Part shown: positions 8,655-17,202 of the stretch, in pieces
Numbering within the stretch: the first letter of the stretch is position 1
Layout: every line of letters starts with the position of its first letter
DNA from: Planctomycetaceae bacterium
GTDB taxonomy: Bacteria; Planctomycetota; Planctomycetia; Planctomycetales; Planctomycetaceae
Assembly: GCA_009691905.1 (NCBI GenBank)
Contig: SIAF01000010.1
Span: forward strand, 1-35,398
Direction: 5' to 3'
Length of the DNA stretch: 35,398 nucleotides
The notes under the pieces: generated by a model
Told to the model about the DNA's origin: nothing
The model's database searches: none
Seen by the model: the letters and a program-made list of their open reading frames with translations, nothing else
Program-made: the position numbers and the translations under genes

Positions 8655-9410
8655 CTACTCGCCTGGCGCCGCTTGCCGCACCTGGACCTGCAGCGCCCCC
8701 AGCATACGGGTCAGTCGATCCTGCTTGGAATTGATCCCCATCACGTTTTCGAGCACGATCGCGCGCGGCTCGCTGCTGGGATGCAGAATCAGTCGTCCCG
8801 AGCGCAACAGGGCGTATTCGAAGACGTCGGTGATTTCCTTATCGATTTTCAGGTTCGGCGATGCATACCGCTCGAGGTTGCTGAGAACTCCGTGGTGGTG
8901 CAGCAGCTCGTTGGGGGTGACTTCCCAATAGTCGAACTGCACGTTGATGAACACCGCGAGGTAAACCAGCCCCAGGATACCGGCCACGGCAAAATAAAAC
9001 TTGGAGTTGGCCCAGGGCTCGAAGGCCGCCAGGAGCTGCGAGATGCGGGGCAGAATCTGGTCGTTCAGACGGAACACAAGCAACAGGCCCAGCACGATCG
9101 CCGCGATGCAGAAAAACAGCGTCAACGACGTCGTTCGCGGAAAGTCGAATGAAAAGACCACCAGATTCAGCGCCACGATCAAGAGAAAGATCGTCGACAG
9201 GACGTACGTGTCGTGATCCTTCACGGGATCCGCTCGGTCGGCGGCGACCGCCATGTAGATCCCGGCGGTCAGCGCCGCCAGAAACGTGGGGTAGAGAAAG
9301 ACGATTTTCGGGTACGAGACCAGAAAAACGCTCTTTGCCTTGTCTGTGTCGGGCTTGCCGGCCGCAGGAGGCGCTCCGGGAAGACCGATTGGCGGCGGGG
9401 ATTGCGACAT
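8655..9410 (-). CDS. Integral membrane protein with cytoplasmic C-terminal domain
   Basis: From the ATG at 9410 the product has 251 residues; the ORF track extends it upstream through sequence that does not look coding. After a proline-rich start (SPPPIGLPGAPPA) there are four hydrophobic segments: IVFLYPTFLAALTAGIYMAV, STIFLLIVALNLVVFSF, SLTLFFCIAAIVLGLLLVF and FYFAVAGILGLVYLAVFI. The remaining 110 residues are soluble and have a PH-like look (VTPNELLHHHGVLSNLERY, AIVLENVMGI). I recognise it only as a planctomycete-type membrane protein of unknown function. GAGAG lies near the ribosome-binding position but is weak. Confidence 0.75.
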   Translation of the reverse strand: MSQSPPPIGLPGAPPAAGKPDTDKAKSVFLVSYPKIVFLYPTFLAALTAGIYMAVAADRADPVKDHDTYVLSTIFLLIVALNLVVFSFDFPRTTSLTLFFCIAAIVLGLLLVFRLNDQILPRISQLLAAFEPWANSKFYFAVAGILGLVYLAVFINVQFDYWEVTPNELLHHHGVLSNLERYASPNLKIDKEITDVFEYALLRSGRLILHPSSEPRAIVLENVMGINSKQDRLTRMLGALQVQVRQAAPGE

Positions 9411-9573
9411 GGAAGTGGCTCTCTGCGTAGTGCGCGTTGGGAAACCAGCGCCCGGTAATATACGGCCGATGCCGGACACGTGCCAGCGACCCGGGCGACT
9501 CCTTGAGTCATTCGCCGCCGGCATCAATTGCTTGGGACGTCGTCTCAAACGTGCCGAACGGCCGACTGGATCA

Positions 9574-11412
9574 TTAAGCTCGCGCCTGGCTGCGTTCCGA
9601 GAGACTCGTCGGATGCACCTTCCCCGCCAGTTCGGTCGCTACACCCACCATGTCCCGCAGCACATTCAACCCCTTCTGCCAGAAGGCCGGGTCGGAAATG
9701 TCGGCTCCGACCCGCTGCAGCAGCACCTCGGGCGGGGCGCTCGAACCCGATTCGAGCAATTGCATGTACCGCGGCACAAACGACTTTCCCTCTTCCTGGT
9801 ACATGCGGTACAGCGACAGCACCAGCAGTTCGCCGAAGACGTACGCGTAACAGTAAAACGGGGTGTGAATGAAGTGCGGGATGTACGTCCATCCCCAACG
9901 GTACAAATCGAACATTTCGACCGCATCGCCGTACAGGGCCTGGTTGGCCGACCACCAGTGACCGCAAATCGCGTCGCTCGAGAGTTTTTCTTTGCGGCGT
10001 GCGGTGTGAGCGAGCTGCTCGAAACGCGTCAGGACGTTCTGCCGAAACACGGTGGCAAAGGCGTCTTCAATTTTGCTGCACAGCAGCCCCAATTGCACCT
10101 GCGGGTCGGTCGTCGATTCCATCACGTAATCGAACGTCAGAAACTCGCCGAACACGCTGGCGGTTTCGGCAATCGTCAACGGGTGGTGGAAGTTGAGATA
10201 CGATTGCCGGCGCGACAGGTACTGGTGGATGCCGTGGCCCAGTTCGTGGGCCATCGTCGAGATGTCGCGCAGCTTGTCAGTCCAATTCAGCAGAATGTAG
10301 GGGTGAACCGTGGGGATGGTGCTGGCGCTGAACGCGCCGCTGCGTTTGCCGGGACGCACTTCGGCATCGATCCAATCGTTCTCAAAGAATTTCGAGGCGA
10401 CGTCGCGCAGTGTGGGGTGGAATTTCCCGAACGCGTCCAGAACGGTCGCGCGGCCCTGCTCGTACAGGCAGGAGGGCATCTCGCCGGCGATCGGGGCATA
10501 CTGGTCGTAGGTTGCCAGGCGGGGTAGCCCGAGCAAACGCGCCTTGAGGCGATAGTAGTCGTGGGCGATGCCGTAATTGGCCTGGGTGACTTCGATCATC
10601 CGCTCGACGACCGCCGGGGCGACTTCATTGGCCAGGTGCCGGCTCGACATCGGCGAGTCGTAGCGCCGAATCTGATCGTTGAGACCGTGATCCTGGGCGA
10701 TGGCGTTGAAGATGTGCGTCAGCACCAGTTCGTGCCGGGTCAACTCGGCGAAAAAGCACGTCTGGGCCGCTTTGCGCAGGTTTCGATCAGAATCATAGTT
10801 GAGTGCCAGAATCGACGGCTGCGTCAGCACCCGCGTTTCGCCCTCGTATTCAAGCGTGTATTCAAGCGACGCCACGAACTCGTCGAACAGGTTCATCCAC
10901 GCGGCGCGGGAGGTCAGCGACTTCTGATTGAGCAGCAGCTCTTCGGGTTCGGATTTCGTGTGGGGCTTATAGCGCCGCGCGGCCGAAAGGTAGTGTTCGT
11001 AATCTGCCAGCCGCGGATCGCCAAACATGCGTGCGGCGCGATCGTCGTCGAGGGCCAGCCAGCAGAGTTCGAAAAATGCCAACTGGTTCTCGCGATCGAC
11101 CAACTGCTGGTGAATGCGGTCTTCGAGGATGCGGTAGACGTCGTTGGCGGTGTCGGCCGCCGTCAGCAGCCCGACGTAGGCTCCCAGGCGGCCCATCTGT
11201 TCGGCAATGCTCTCGTATTCCTTGACGGCAGCCAGCAATCCCTCGCGCGTCAGCGAGTCGTGCGTCGCGAACAGCGGCCGGAACCTTTCGGCAAAGGCCG
11301 TACAGCGGCGCTCGACGTCGCGCAGGTCGGCTTCAATCTGCGGATCCTCGGGACCGGCATACAGATCGATCAGATTCCATTCGATACCCGTCGCGGAAAA
11401 GAGAGTGGACAT
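9574..11412 (-). CDS. pepF: Oligoendopeptidase F-type metallopeptidase (M3)
   Basis: This 612-residue protein matches M3B oligoendopeptidases, cytoplasmic zinc enzymes that cut short peptides. The zinc motif HELGH lies in TMAHELGHGIHQYLS near residue 390, with the downstream Glu in ETASVFGEF. The N-terminal helical lid (ERFRPLFATHDSLTREGLL, LGAYVGLLTAADTAN) and the C-terminal WWSANQALYGD and FYCYAYVFGELLVLSLY match the family. Length is normal. No clear Shine-Dalgarno site precedes the ATG. It follows the membrane-protein gene region by 164 bp on the same strand and is probably a housekeeping gene. Confidence 0.93.
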   Translation of the reverse strand: MSTLFSATGIEWNLIDLYAGPEDPQIEADLRDVERRCTAFAERFRPLFATHDSLTREGLLAAVKEYESIAEQMGRLGAYVGLLTAADTANDVYRILEDRIHQQLVDRENQLAFFELCWLALDDDRAARMFGDPRLADYEHYLSAARRYKPHTKSEPEELLLNQKSLTSRAAWMNLFDEFVASLEYTLEYEGETRVLTQPSILALNYDSDRNLRKAAQTCFFAELTRHELVLTHIFNAIAQDHGLNDQIRRYDSPMSSRHLANEVAPAVVERMIEVTQANYGIAHDYYRLKARLLGLPRLATYDQYAPIAGEMPSCLYEQGRATVLDAFGKFHPTLRDVASKFFENDWIDAEVRPGKRSGAFSASTIPTVHPYILLNWTDKLRDISTMAHELGHGIHQYLSRRQSYLNFHHPLTIAETASVFGEFLTFDYVMESTTDPQVQLGLLCSKIEDAFATVFRQNVLTRFEQLAHTARRKEKLSSDAICGHWWSANQALYGDAVEMFDLYRWGWTYIPHFIHTPFYCYAYVFGELLVLSLYRMYQEEGKSFVPRYMQLLESGSSAPPEVLLQRVGADISDPAFWQKGLNVLRDMVGVATELAGKVHPTSLSERSQARA

Positions 11413-11517
11413 GAATGCGGTTGTGCGAAGGCATCGTCGAGGAACAAGTTTAAGCGGCGGTCAGGGTAGCCGGTACGCGATCGGCAGTATACAGCAGCTT
11501 GGGGACTGGGGGAGGGA

Positions 11518-11568
11518 GTACCCAGTACCCAGTACTCGGTACTCGGTGCCCGGTACTCGGTGCCCGTG
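11518..11568. repeat. GTACT/GTACC-type tandem repeat
   Basis: About 50 bp of degenerate short units around AGTACCC and GGTACTC lie just downstream of the four-helix-bundle gene. A related tract (12214-12260) lies upstream of it. No coding or hairpin role is visible. Confidence 0.7.
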
Positions 11569-11590
11569 ACAGGATCTGGACAGACACTGC

Positions 11591-12115
11591 TCAAACCGGC
11601 GGAAAATCATCGATCGGCGGTTTTGCCGAACTGGCTTTCGATGTTTCCGTCTCGAACAGGGGCGGCCGTTTGTTTCCCGTGAGTCGTTCGTATGACTCCC
11701 AAACCTGATCAGTCCAACTCCTATATGGTCTTTGGTGCTTCACCCCCGATCCATGCAGCACCATCGACTTCAGGAATGCCACAGTCATCTTTCGAATTTC
11801 GGTCCCGTCCTTGAATAGCCGCGCAAACTCAGTTTTGGTAATGAACCCGCGGTCATATGCGCTGCATAAATGCGACTGCGTTTCGTTCAGGCTTCCCAGC
11901 GAATAACCCAGAAACTGCACAAATTCACCTTGAGTTCCGCGCCCAAAACCTTCGGCGATATTCGCCATGACCGATTCGGACGAGTCGTTGATCTGCTCGA
12001 CAAGCCGCCGATCCTGCCGGAAAGCGGTCCCCTGCGTCTGCTCGAAAATCGACTTGGACCAGAACCTCGCCTTTTGCCAGAACATCAAGTCCGTGAAGAC
12101 TCGCGCGGCGGCCAT
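11591..12115 (-). CDS. Four-helix-bundle protein (23S rRNA IVS-encoded type)
   Basis: The 174-residue product belongs to the four-helix-bundle family first found in intervening sequences of 23S rRNA genes. Signatures are DLMFWQKARFW near the start, DRRLVEQINDSSESVMANIAEGFGRGT and EFVQFLGYSLGSLNETQSHLCSAYD. Family members are usually about 115-130 residues; this one has an extra hydrophilic tail of roughly 45 residues (from KHQRPYRSW), which may be family variation or a run-on. The gene stands alone, between two GTACT-rich repeat tracts. Its function in this setting is unknown; these genes are often scattered in planctomycete genomes. Confidence 0.9.
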   Translation of the reverse strand: MAAARVFTDLMFWQKARFWSKSIFEQTQGTAFRQDRRLVEQINDSSESVMANIAEGFGRGTQGEFVQFLGYSLGSLNETQSHLCSAYDRGFITKTEFARLFKDGTEIRKMTVAFLKSMVLHGSGVKHQRPYRSWTDQVWESYERLTGNKRPPLFETETSKASSAKPPIDDFPPV

Positions 12116-12213
12116 GATTTGGTCTTTGGAATCAAAGGTTGATGCAGCACCTGGCCATCAGGCAAAGCCATAACTCGAACGGGGGGTGTCTTCGAGCCGC
12201 GAGTATAACAAGC

Positions 12214-12260
12214 GGTGTATCGTGTATCGAGGTACACGGTACTGAGTACTGAGTACTCGA
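12214..12260. repeat. GTACT-type tandem repeat
   Basis: This tract contains GTGTATC twice, then GGTACACGGTACTGAGTACTGAGTACTC, an 8-bp period of TGAGTACT. It lies about 100 bp upstream of the four-helix-bundle start and mirrors the tract at 11518-11568. Confidence 0.7.
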
Positions 12261-12275
12261 CCCCAGGCACCGGTC

Positions 12276-12728
12276 TCACCCGTTCTTCTGCGCCTTCCTC
12301 TCCAGCGCATACTCGAGATCGTCGGCGAGGCAGCGATTGTAACCGGCCAGAGTCGCGCGGATGCGTTCGACCGTGTTGCGGACCGGTTGTGACAGCCGCT
12401 TGATGATCTCGGCAGCGCTGTACTGCTCGAGGTCTTTGACCGTGTTCACCCGCAGAAACTCGAACACCTGCCGTGCGTGGTAATCTTCCTTGAACAGCAG
12501 GTACAGCAGTTCTTCATTCGTGACCTTGGGCCGACCCAGCGTCAGAGCTTTGCCCGCCTTCGCCTTGCGGGGCGTCGCTTTTTTCCTGGCAGCACTCGTT
12601 GCGACCTTCGCCTTTCCGGCTGACCTCCCATTTTTTGCGGACCTCCCGCTTTTTTCGGACACCCCATTTTTTGCGGACACTCGGGGGGCCGAACCTGTCC
12701 GAGCCTTTGCGGTTTTTTTGCCGGCCAT
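12276..12728 (-). CDS. Lys-rich protein with RNAP alpha-CTD-like C-terminal domain
   Basis: The start is fixed by AAGGAG six bases before ATG 12728, giving 150 residues (MAGKKTAKAR); the ORF track start at 12809 is too long. The N-terminal half is basic and histone-like, with hexapeptide repeats (SAKNG, SEKSG, SAKNG) encoded by three 18-bp repeats. The C-terminal half, from about residue 65, is helical: ARQVFEFLRVNTVKDLEQYSAAEII followed by VRNTVERIRATLA. Its spacing resembles the helix-hairpin-helix C-terminal domain of RNA polymerase alpha. I infer a DNA- or nucleoid-binding role, but no family was confirmed. It is divergent from ada with 83 bp between. Confidence 0.68.
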   Translation of the reverse strand: MAGKKTAKARTGSAPRVSAKNGVSEKSGRSAKNGRSAGKAKVATSAARKKATPRKAKAGKALTLGRPKVTNEELLYLLFKEDYHARQVFEFLRVNTVKDLEQYSAAEIIKRLSQPVRNTVERIRATLAGYNRCLADDLEYALERKAQKNG

Positions 12729-12811
12729 CCTCATCTCCTTTACTGAATCCCGATGACACTGTTCAAAAATCGGTGGAATGCGACCGGTCAGGTGTCGTAG
12801 CATGCTCACCT

Positions 12812-13876
12812 ATGAGACGCCTGCCGACACCCAGACACCTGCCTAAACTTGGGGAAATGCATCACGCGTTCGAGGCACGGGATGCCTCGTTCGACGGCAT
12901 TTTCTATGTGGGGGTCCGCACGACGGGAATTTTCTGTCGCCCGTCCTGCCCGGCCAGAACCCCCAAACCCGAAAACCGCGAGTATTACGCAACGGCCCGC
13001 GAGGCGCTGTTCGCCGGGTTTCGACCGTGCAAGCGCTGCCGACCGCTGCATGCCGGCGGCACGCCGCCGTTCTGGATGACGCGGCTGCTCGAGCTGGTTG
13101 AGGCCGACCCCGCGCAGCGGCACACCGATGCCGACCTGCGCGAGCGCGGTTTCGAACCGGTTCGGGTGAGGCGCTATTTCGTGAAGCAGTTTGGAATGAC
13201 TTTTCAGGCTTTTTGTCGAGGACGACGCATGACCACCGCCTTTCAGCAGATTCGCAAGGGACGCAAACTGGACGACGTGGCGCTGGGCCACGGCTACGAG
13301 TCGCACAGCGGGTTTCGCGAGGCGTTCTCGCGAACATTCGGAACGCCCCCCGGCCGCGCGATGTCGACCGACTGCATCGTGGCCGGATGGATCGAAAGTC
13401 CGATCGGTCCGCTGCTGGCCGGCGCAACCGACGACGGCCTGTGTTTTCTCGAATTCACCGACCGGCGGGCGCTCGACGCTCAAGTGGCCTCCCTCCGCAA
13501 ACAATTTTGCCGTCCGGTGGTGCCCGGCGACAATCGCTATCTGCAACAGATCCGCGGCGAGCTGGCGGAATACTTCGACGGCCGCCGCCGCCGCTTTGAC
13601 GTCCCGCTACTTTACCCGGGAAGTCCTTTCCAGCAAGCGGTATGGAATGCCCTGCTCGAGATTCCTTATGGCCAGACGCGCTCGTACGAGTCGGTGGCGA
13701 CGGCCGTGGGAGCGCCGGGCGCCTGCCGCGCGGTGGGGCGAACGAACGGCCAGAACCGCCTGGCGATCGTGATCCCCTGCCATCGGGTCGTCAACAAAGA
13801 CGGCCGACTGTGCGGCTACGGCGGGGGGCTGTGGCGAAAACAGTTTCTGCTCGACCTCGAGCGACTCAAAACGTGA
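12812..13876 (+). CDS. ada: Bifunctional Ada DNA repair methyltransferase/regulator
   Basis: From ATG 12812 the product has 354 residues, the same as E. coli Ada as I recall it. The N-terminal zinc domain has Cys42, Cys46, Cys73 and Cys76 (GIFCRPSCPA, RPCKRCRP); Cys42 should accept methyl groups from phosphotriesters. An AraC-type helix-turn-helix follows (LRERGFEPVRVRRYFVKQFG, LDDVALGHGYESHSGFREAF). The C-terminal O6-methylguanine methyltransferase has the acceptor Cys323 in IPCHRVV, with FQQAVWNALLEIPYGQTRSYESVA before it. It repairs alkylated DNA and, once methylated, probably activates its own promoter in the 83-bp gap. The ORF track start is too far upstream, antisense to the neighbouring gene. 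The 3' end overlaps the convergent gene by 11 bp. Confidence 0.94.
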   Translation: MRRLPTPRHLPKLGEMHHAFEARDASFDGIFYVGVRTTGIFCRPSCPARTPKPENREYYATAREALFAGFRPCKRCRPLHAGGTPPFWMTRLLELVEADPAQRHTDADLRERGFEPVRVRRYFVKQFGMTFQAFCRGRRMTTAFQQIRKGRKLDDVALGHGYESHSGFREAFSRTFGTPPGRAMSTDCIVAGWIESPIGPLLAGATDDGLCFLEFTDRRALDAQVASLRKQFCRPVVPGDNRYLQQIRGELAEYFDGRRRRFDVPLLYPGSPFQQAVWNALLEIPYGQTRSYESVATAVGAPGACRAVGRTNGQNRLAIVIPCHRVVNKDGRLCGYGGGLWRKQFLLDLERLKT

Positions 13877-14750
13877 TTCGCAGCTCTTGCTCTTCGTCGA
13901 GAATCCGCGAACGGACTTTGATCGTGTCCTCAACGTTCCGCTCGGCCCCGGGGACGGCAATGACCATCTGACTCGATTTTTGAATAAATTTCCCCGTCTG
14001 TTCGATGATCTGGAAATACTGGTCGGTCCCTTCAACCGTGCCCGTCAGGTCGGTCCGGCGGGCTTCGAGCAGCTTCTTGTCTCTGGTTTTGGGCCACTGA
14101 ACTTCGATCACGATCAGATAATTCTGAAACGGCTTCGGATCGGAAGGCACCGTCCATGCCGAAAATTTTCCCCGTCGCGCGACCCCTCGACCGCCACCCG
14201 GCTTTGAGAATCCCTCGGTCAGATTGCCGACGCTCGAACCCTTCCCTTTTCCGCGACCGCCGCCACCACCACCGTCTGTGTTCACTTCGGTCAGCAAGTC
14301 GGCAGAGTTTTCAGGCGCCAATTCCGCCATGTCGATCTCACCCATGGCGGTCTCAAGCGACAGCTCCGGGCGAATCGTGTCGGCTGAAAGCTGCGCCCCC
14401 GGTGTGATCGTCGTCTGGACTTCGATGGGACTTCCCCCCAACGACAGGACGTCGTGACCGAGAACATCTTCCAAACCATACTGATCGGAATCATCGCCAC
14501 CCTGGTGGCCAGCGAGGGCAAACAGGCTCTCGCCGCTGCTGTGTCGAAACGCCATCAACGACAGGCACGTCAGAAGCGAAAGGTGGAGCAACAACGACGC
14601 ACCGCACGCGCGGCTGTCGGGTCCGGCGAGCCATGCCCGAAACCATTCTCGCCAGTCGACAGGGGCCGGCTCGGTCGCAGGGGCGATGGTCGTTTGCCGG
14701 ACCTTCTCCGCAGGGCGAGCGACTCGTTTCAAATGCGCTGTAGTCGACAT
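13866..14750 (-). CDS. Single-span membrane protein, TonB/TolA-like layout, unknown function
   Basis: From ATG 14750 there are 294 residues; an upstream GTG (14789) is also possible, and neither has a clear ribosome-binding site. One membrane span lies near residues 48-70 (GASLLLHLSLLTCLSLMAF) after a cytoplasmic start. The periplasmic part has a run of seven glycines followed by basic residues (GGRGKGKGSS), then a C-terminal domain (FQNYLIVIEVQWPKTRDKK, VRSRILDEEQELRITF). The layout recalls TonB/TolA energy transducers, but no TonB C-terminal domain is recognised. It diverges from the ATP-grasp gene and converges on ada, overlapping it by 11 bp. Confidence 0.7.
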   Translation of the reverse strand: MSTTAHLKRVARPAEKVRQTTIAPATEPAPVDWREWFRAWLAGPDSRACGASLLLHLSLLTCLSLMAFRHSSGESLFALAGHQGGDDSDQYGLEDVLGHDVLSLGGSPIEVQTTITPGAQLSADTIRPELSLETAMGEIDMAELAPENSADLLTEVNTDGGGGGGRGKGKGSSVGNLTEGFSKPGGGRGVARRGKFSAWTVPSDPKPFQNYLIVIEVQWPKTRDKKLLEARRTDLTGTVEGTDQYFQIIEQTGKFIQKSSQMVIAVPGAERNVEDTIKVRSRILDEEQELRITF

Positions 14751-14948
14751 GGTCTTGATCACGTCCGACAGGGTAATGCGCCGAACCACGCGAACTGCGG
14801 TCGAAGCAGCCCGCAGTCCCCCGAGGCAGTCCCTCGATCCGGTTCAATTGATAGTATACGCAATCGGTCGTTCGGAATATCGACAAAATCATTGCCGTCC
14901 CGTCGCAACTTCGTAATCTGCCGATGCCGCCGACTCAAAAGGACTGCA

Positions 14949-16130
14949 GTGCCCCGTATTTTCGTCGGAAATTTCGACTTTGAACACGAATTGGCTGCCT
15001 CCGACAAGGGACGCGTGTTCACGGCACGGAAGGCGCAGCAGGTTTCGCAGGCCCTGGCGACCGCCTGGATCGCCATAGCGAACCCCGACGATGTTGTCGT
15101 AACGACCGATCGGGTGGAATTCAACGACTTCGCAGCGCTTGCCGCACTCGGTCTGGCGCCGCCGCGATTCGTTTCCCGGTGGCGCGAGATCGAAAATCTC
15201 AGCGATGCCGAACTGGTGCCGTGGGGGTGGAGCACCTCGATGTCGAACCTGGCTGCCGAATCGGGCTGCCGCGCCGCCGCACCGCCGATGGAAGTCGTCC
15301 GCCGCGTCAACAGCCGCGTATTTCGTTTCGAGTCGGAAGTGGCTCTCGGTGTCAATCTGCCCGGTGCGGCCGTCGCGCGATCGCTTGATGAACTGCAAAC
15401 CATCGTCGCCGAACAGGGCGCAGGCCCGCGCGGCTGGGTGCTGAAAGCGAACTACGGCATGTCGGGCCGCGAGAGCGTGCGGGGTCGGGGCACCGCGCTG
15501 CCCGAGGGGCTGTGCAACTGGGCTCGAACCCGGCTGGCGTCGTCCGGCCCGATTGTGTTCGAGCCGCTTCTCGATCGAGTCGCCGAAGCGGGAATTCAGA
15601 TCGACATTCCCCCGATCGGCCAACCGCATCTCGTCGGCGTGACGCCGCTGCTGGTGGATAACGCGGGGGTCTATCGCGCCAGCCGGTTTGGATGTCTGAG
15701 CGAAAATGACGACCACTGGCGATCGGCAGTCGAAACGGCGATGGCTGTGGCACAGCGCGTCCAGCAGTTGGGGTATTTCGGTCCGCTGGGGATCGATGCC
15801 ATGCGGTATCGCAACGCCGAAGGGGCTCTGCAAGCTCGCCCTTTGCAGGATTTGAACGCGCGGTACACGATGGGGCGGCTGGCCCTGGGCTTTTCGCGGA
15901 TCCTGCCCCCCGGCTGGTGCGGAAGCTGGATGCATTCGGCAAGCCACACGCTGCGGCGAACCGATGAGCCGTCCCCGGCGGAATGGACGTTTGGCGACGA
16001 TGATTGCCGAATCGTTCCGACGTCGCCTCGATTGAGCGGTCATGCGGTGATGCCCGTTTCGCTCCTGGGGCTAGCCCGATCGCCGGAAATTCTCAGACAG
16101 ATCGAGCTCCGTTTTTCGGCCGCGCCGTGA
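14949..16130 (+). CDS. ATP-grasp superfamily protein
   Basis: The likely start is GTG 14949, since AAAGGA lies five or six bases upstream; the ORF track start at 14454 is antisense of the neighbour. This gives 393 residues. ATP-grasp features are WVLKANYGMSGRESVRGRG (flexible glycine loop), IVFEPLLDRVAEAGIQIDI, and the Mg-binding end GYFGPLGIDAMRYR followed by LQDLNARYTMGRLALGF. ATP-grasp enzymes join a carboxylate to an amine or thiol using ATP. Planctomycetes carry an ATP-grasp gene for tetrahydromethanopterin synthesis; I cannot tell whether this is that gene, as no C1 gene is nearby. Function is unassigned. Confidence 0.78.
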   Translation: MPRIFVGNFDFEHELAASDKGRVFTARKAQQVSQALATAWIAIANPDDVVVTTDRVEFNDFAALAALGLAPPRFVSRWREIENLSDAELVPWGWSTSMSNLAAESGCRAAAPPMEVVRRVNSRVFRFESEVALGVNLPGAAVARSLDELQTIVAEQGAGPRGWVLKANYGMSGRESVRGRGTALPEGLCNWARTRLASSGPIVFEPLLDRVAEAGIQIDIPPIGQPHLVGVTPLLVDNAGVYRASRFGCLSENDDHWRSAVETAMAVAQRVQQLGYFGPLGIDAMRYRNAEGALQARPLQDLNARYTMGRLALGFSRILPPGWCGSWMHSASHTLRRTDEPSPAEWTFGDDDCRIVPTSPRLSGHAVMPVSLLGLARSPEILRQIELRFSAAP

Positions 16131-16183
16131 ATGTTTTCAAACCGACCAGGATCCTTCGCGGTTGAGAGCAGAACATTCGTGGC

Positions 16184-16223
16184 GGACGCTGCCAGCGTCC
16201 GAATCCGACGCAGGCTGCGTCGG
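16184..16223. repeat. Tandem REP-like hairpins
   Basis: There are two perfect hairpins: GGACGCT-GCC-AGCGTCC (16184-16200) and CCGACGCA-GGC-TGCGTCGG (16205-16223). They lie about 55 bp after the ATP-grasp stop and could act as a terminator, though there is no T-tract. Confidence 0.7.
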
Positions 16224-16509
16224 CCACGATGCATTCGATTGTCAATTATCCACTGCATTTTATCCATTATTCCCATGCTCTGGCGCGTGGCCAACCAGAA
16301 CGTGACCGGTACACTTGTTTGAACAAGTGTTTCAGACCGCTTCTCACACGAGCGGCTCCGAAGCGATAAAACATCGAAAAAAGCCAAGAATTGCACTTTT
16401 CGGATCATTCCGCAGTCGCCGAAGTAAAATTACCAAAATTACCTAAACGACCTATAATCGGGGGCGTGGCCAACAAGCCCCTCGGCCGCTCGGTCAGACC
16501 CCTCCATAG

Positions 16510-16641
16510 CACAAGCGTCCCCGCTTGTGGGCGTTCGCGCTGATCCATCGGGAAACGGCTCGCCAGGAAATGATCCGGCTGGAGACCCCTCGGCGACCTG
16601 CTCGCTACCCGTTTTCCAACCAATCAAGCGGGGACGCTTGA
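16510..16641. repeat. Pair of inverted REP-like hairpins (AAGCGTCCCCGCTT family)
   Basis: The first copy, CACAAGCG-TCCC-CGCTTGTG, lies at 16510-16529. The second, TCAAGCG-GGGA-CGCTTGA, lies at 16624-16641. Their cores are exact reverse complements, so one element sits in both orientations with about 95 bp between. Confidence 0.75.
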
Positions 16642-16800
16642 TCTACGAACCCACGGCCAACAAGCCAGCGCCACGCAACCGTCTCCGCGCCGCGCATCCA
16701 CCATCCCCCATCGACAATCCACTTTTACTCGTGACGTTGGCGGGGATGGCCACCCCTTCAACGTTTCCGCGATCACGGTGAACTCATGCGCCCGGGCCCA

Positions 16801-17202
16801 TTAGAACAGCACCTCAAAACCGGCGGAGGCGAAGTGTTTGTCGCTCGTGAAGGCTTGTGTAATCCCGAGGCGGCGCATGACCGAGAAGGAGATGAGATCC
16901 ACCACGCTGGCAGTGCCCGGGGCGCCCCGAGAGTAGTCGTTCCAGGCTTGATCGAGTTCGACCGGAGTAGCCTCGAAGAGATCCCCCACGAGGCCCAGGT
17001 CTTCCCGGAGACGCACCACGTCGGTGCGATACGAACGGCGAACGGCCTGCTTCGCGCACTCCAGCAGAATGTACGAAGTCGTCACCAGCCGCGTGGTGCG
17101 GGGATCGAATGTCCTATACACCGAGTCCGCGGCCGTATGCCATTGATCGCGACGGCTCCAGACGGCGATCAAACCCACGGTATCCAGAAACACGGTTCTC
17201 AC
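16801..17202 (-). CDS. PIN-domain toxin (VapC-like)
   Basis: The 133-residue product is a single PIN domain, the fold of VapC-type RNases that cleave tRNA or other RNA. The acidic Mg-binding residues are all present: D7 (VFLDTVG), E48 (LLECAKQ), D102 (SVVDLISF) and D121 (TSDKHF). Length is normal and the active site looks intact. Its start overlaps the stop of the upstream antitoxin gene by four bases (ATGA), so the pair is translationally coupled. The RNA target cannot be read from the sequence. Confidence 0.9.
   Translation of the reverse strand: MRTVFLDTVGLIAVWSRRDQWHTAADSVYRTFDPRTTRLVTTSYILLECAKQAVRRSYRTDVVRLREDLGLVGDLFEATPVELDQAWNDYSRGAPGTASVVDLISFSVMRRLGITQAFTSDKHFASAGFEVLF

Larger units (their letters stand above)
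16131..16800. other. 670-bp repeat-bearing gap
   Basis: There is no convincing gene between the ATP-grasp gene and the PIN toxin. The gap holds four hairpin elements (16184-16223 and 16510-16641), AT-richer sequence around 16360-16450, and text such as TTATCCACTGCATTTTATCC that recalls the GATAGTGG tandem near 20206. It marks the left edge of the accessory segment. Confidence 0.6.

Noticed and set aside
9340-10527. 395-residue plus-strand ORF
   Set aside because: It is antisense to pepF and the membrane protein; there are no motifs and the composition is typical of a shadow frame.
12599-12811. N-terminal extension of Ada
   Set aside because: It is antisense to the Lys-rich protein gene; starting at 12812 gives the length and cysteine spacing of E. 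coli Ada.
14454-14948. N-terminal extension of the ATP-grasp ORF
   Set aside because: It overlaps the minus-strand TonB-like gene and lacks resemblance to ATP-grasp proteins; GTG 14949 has a good ribosome-binding site.
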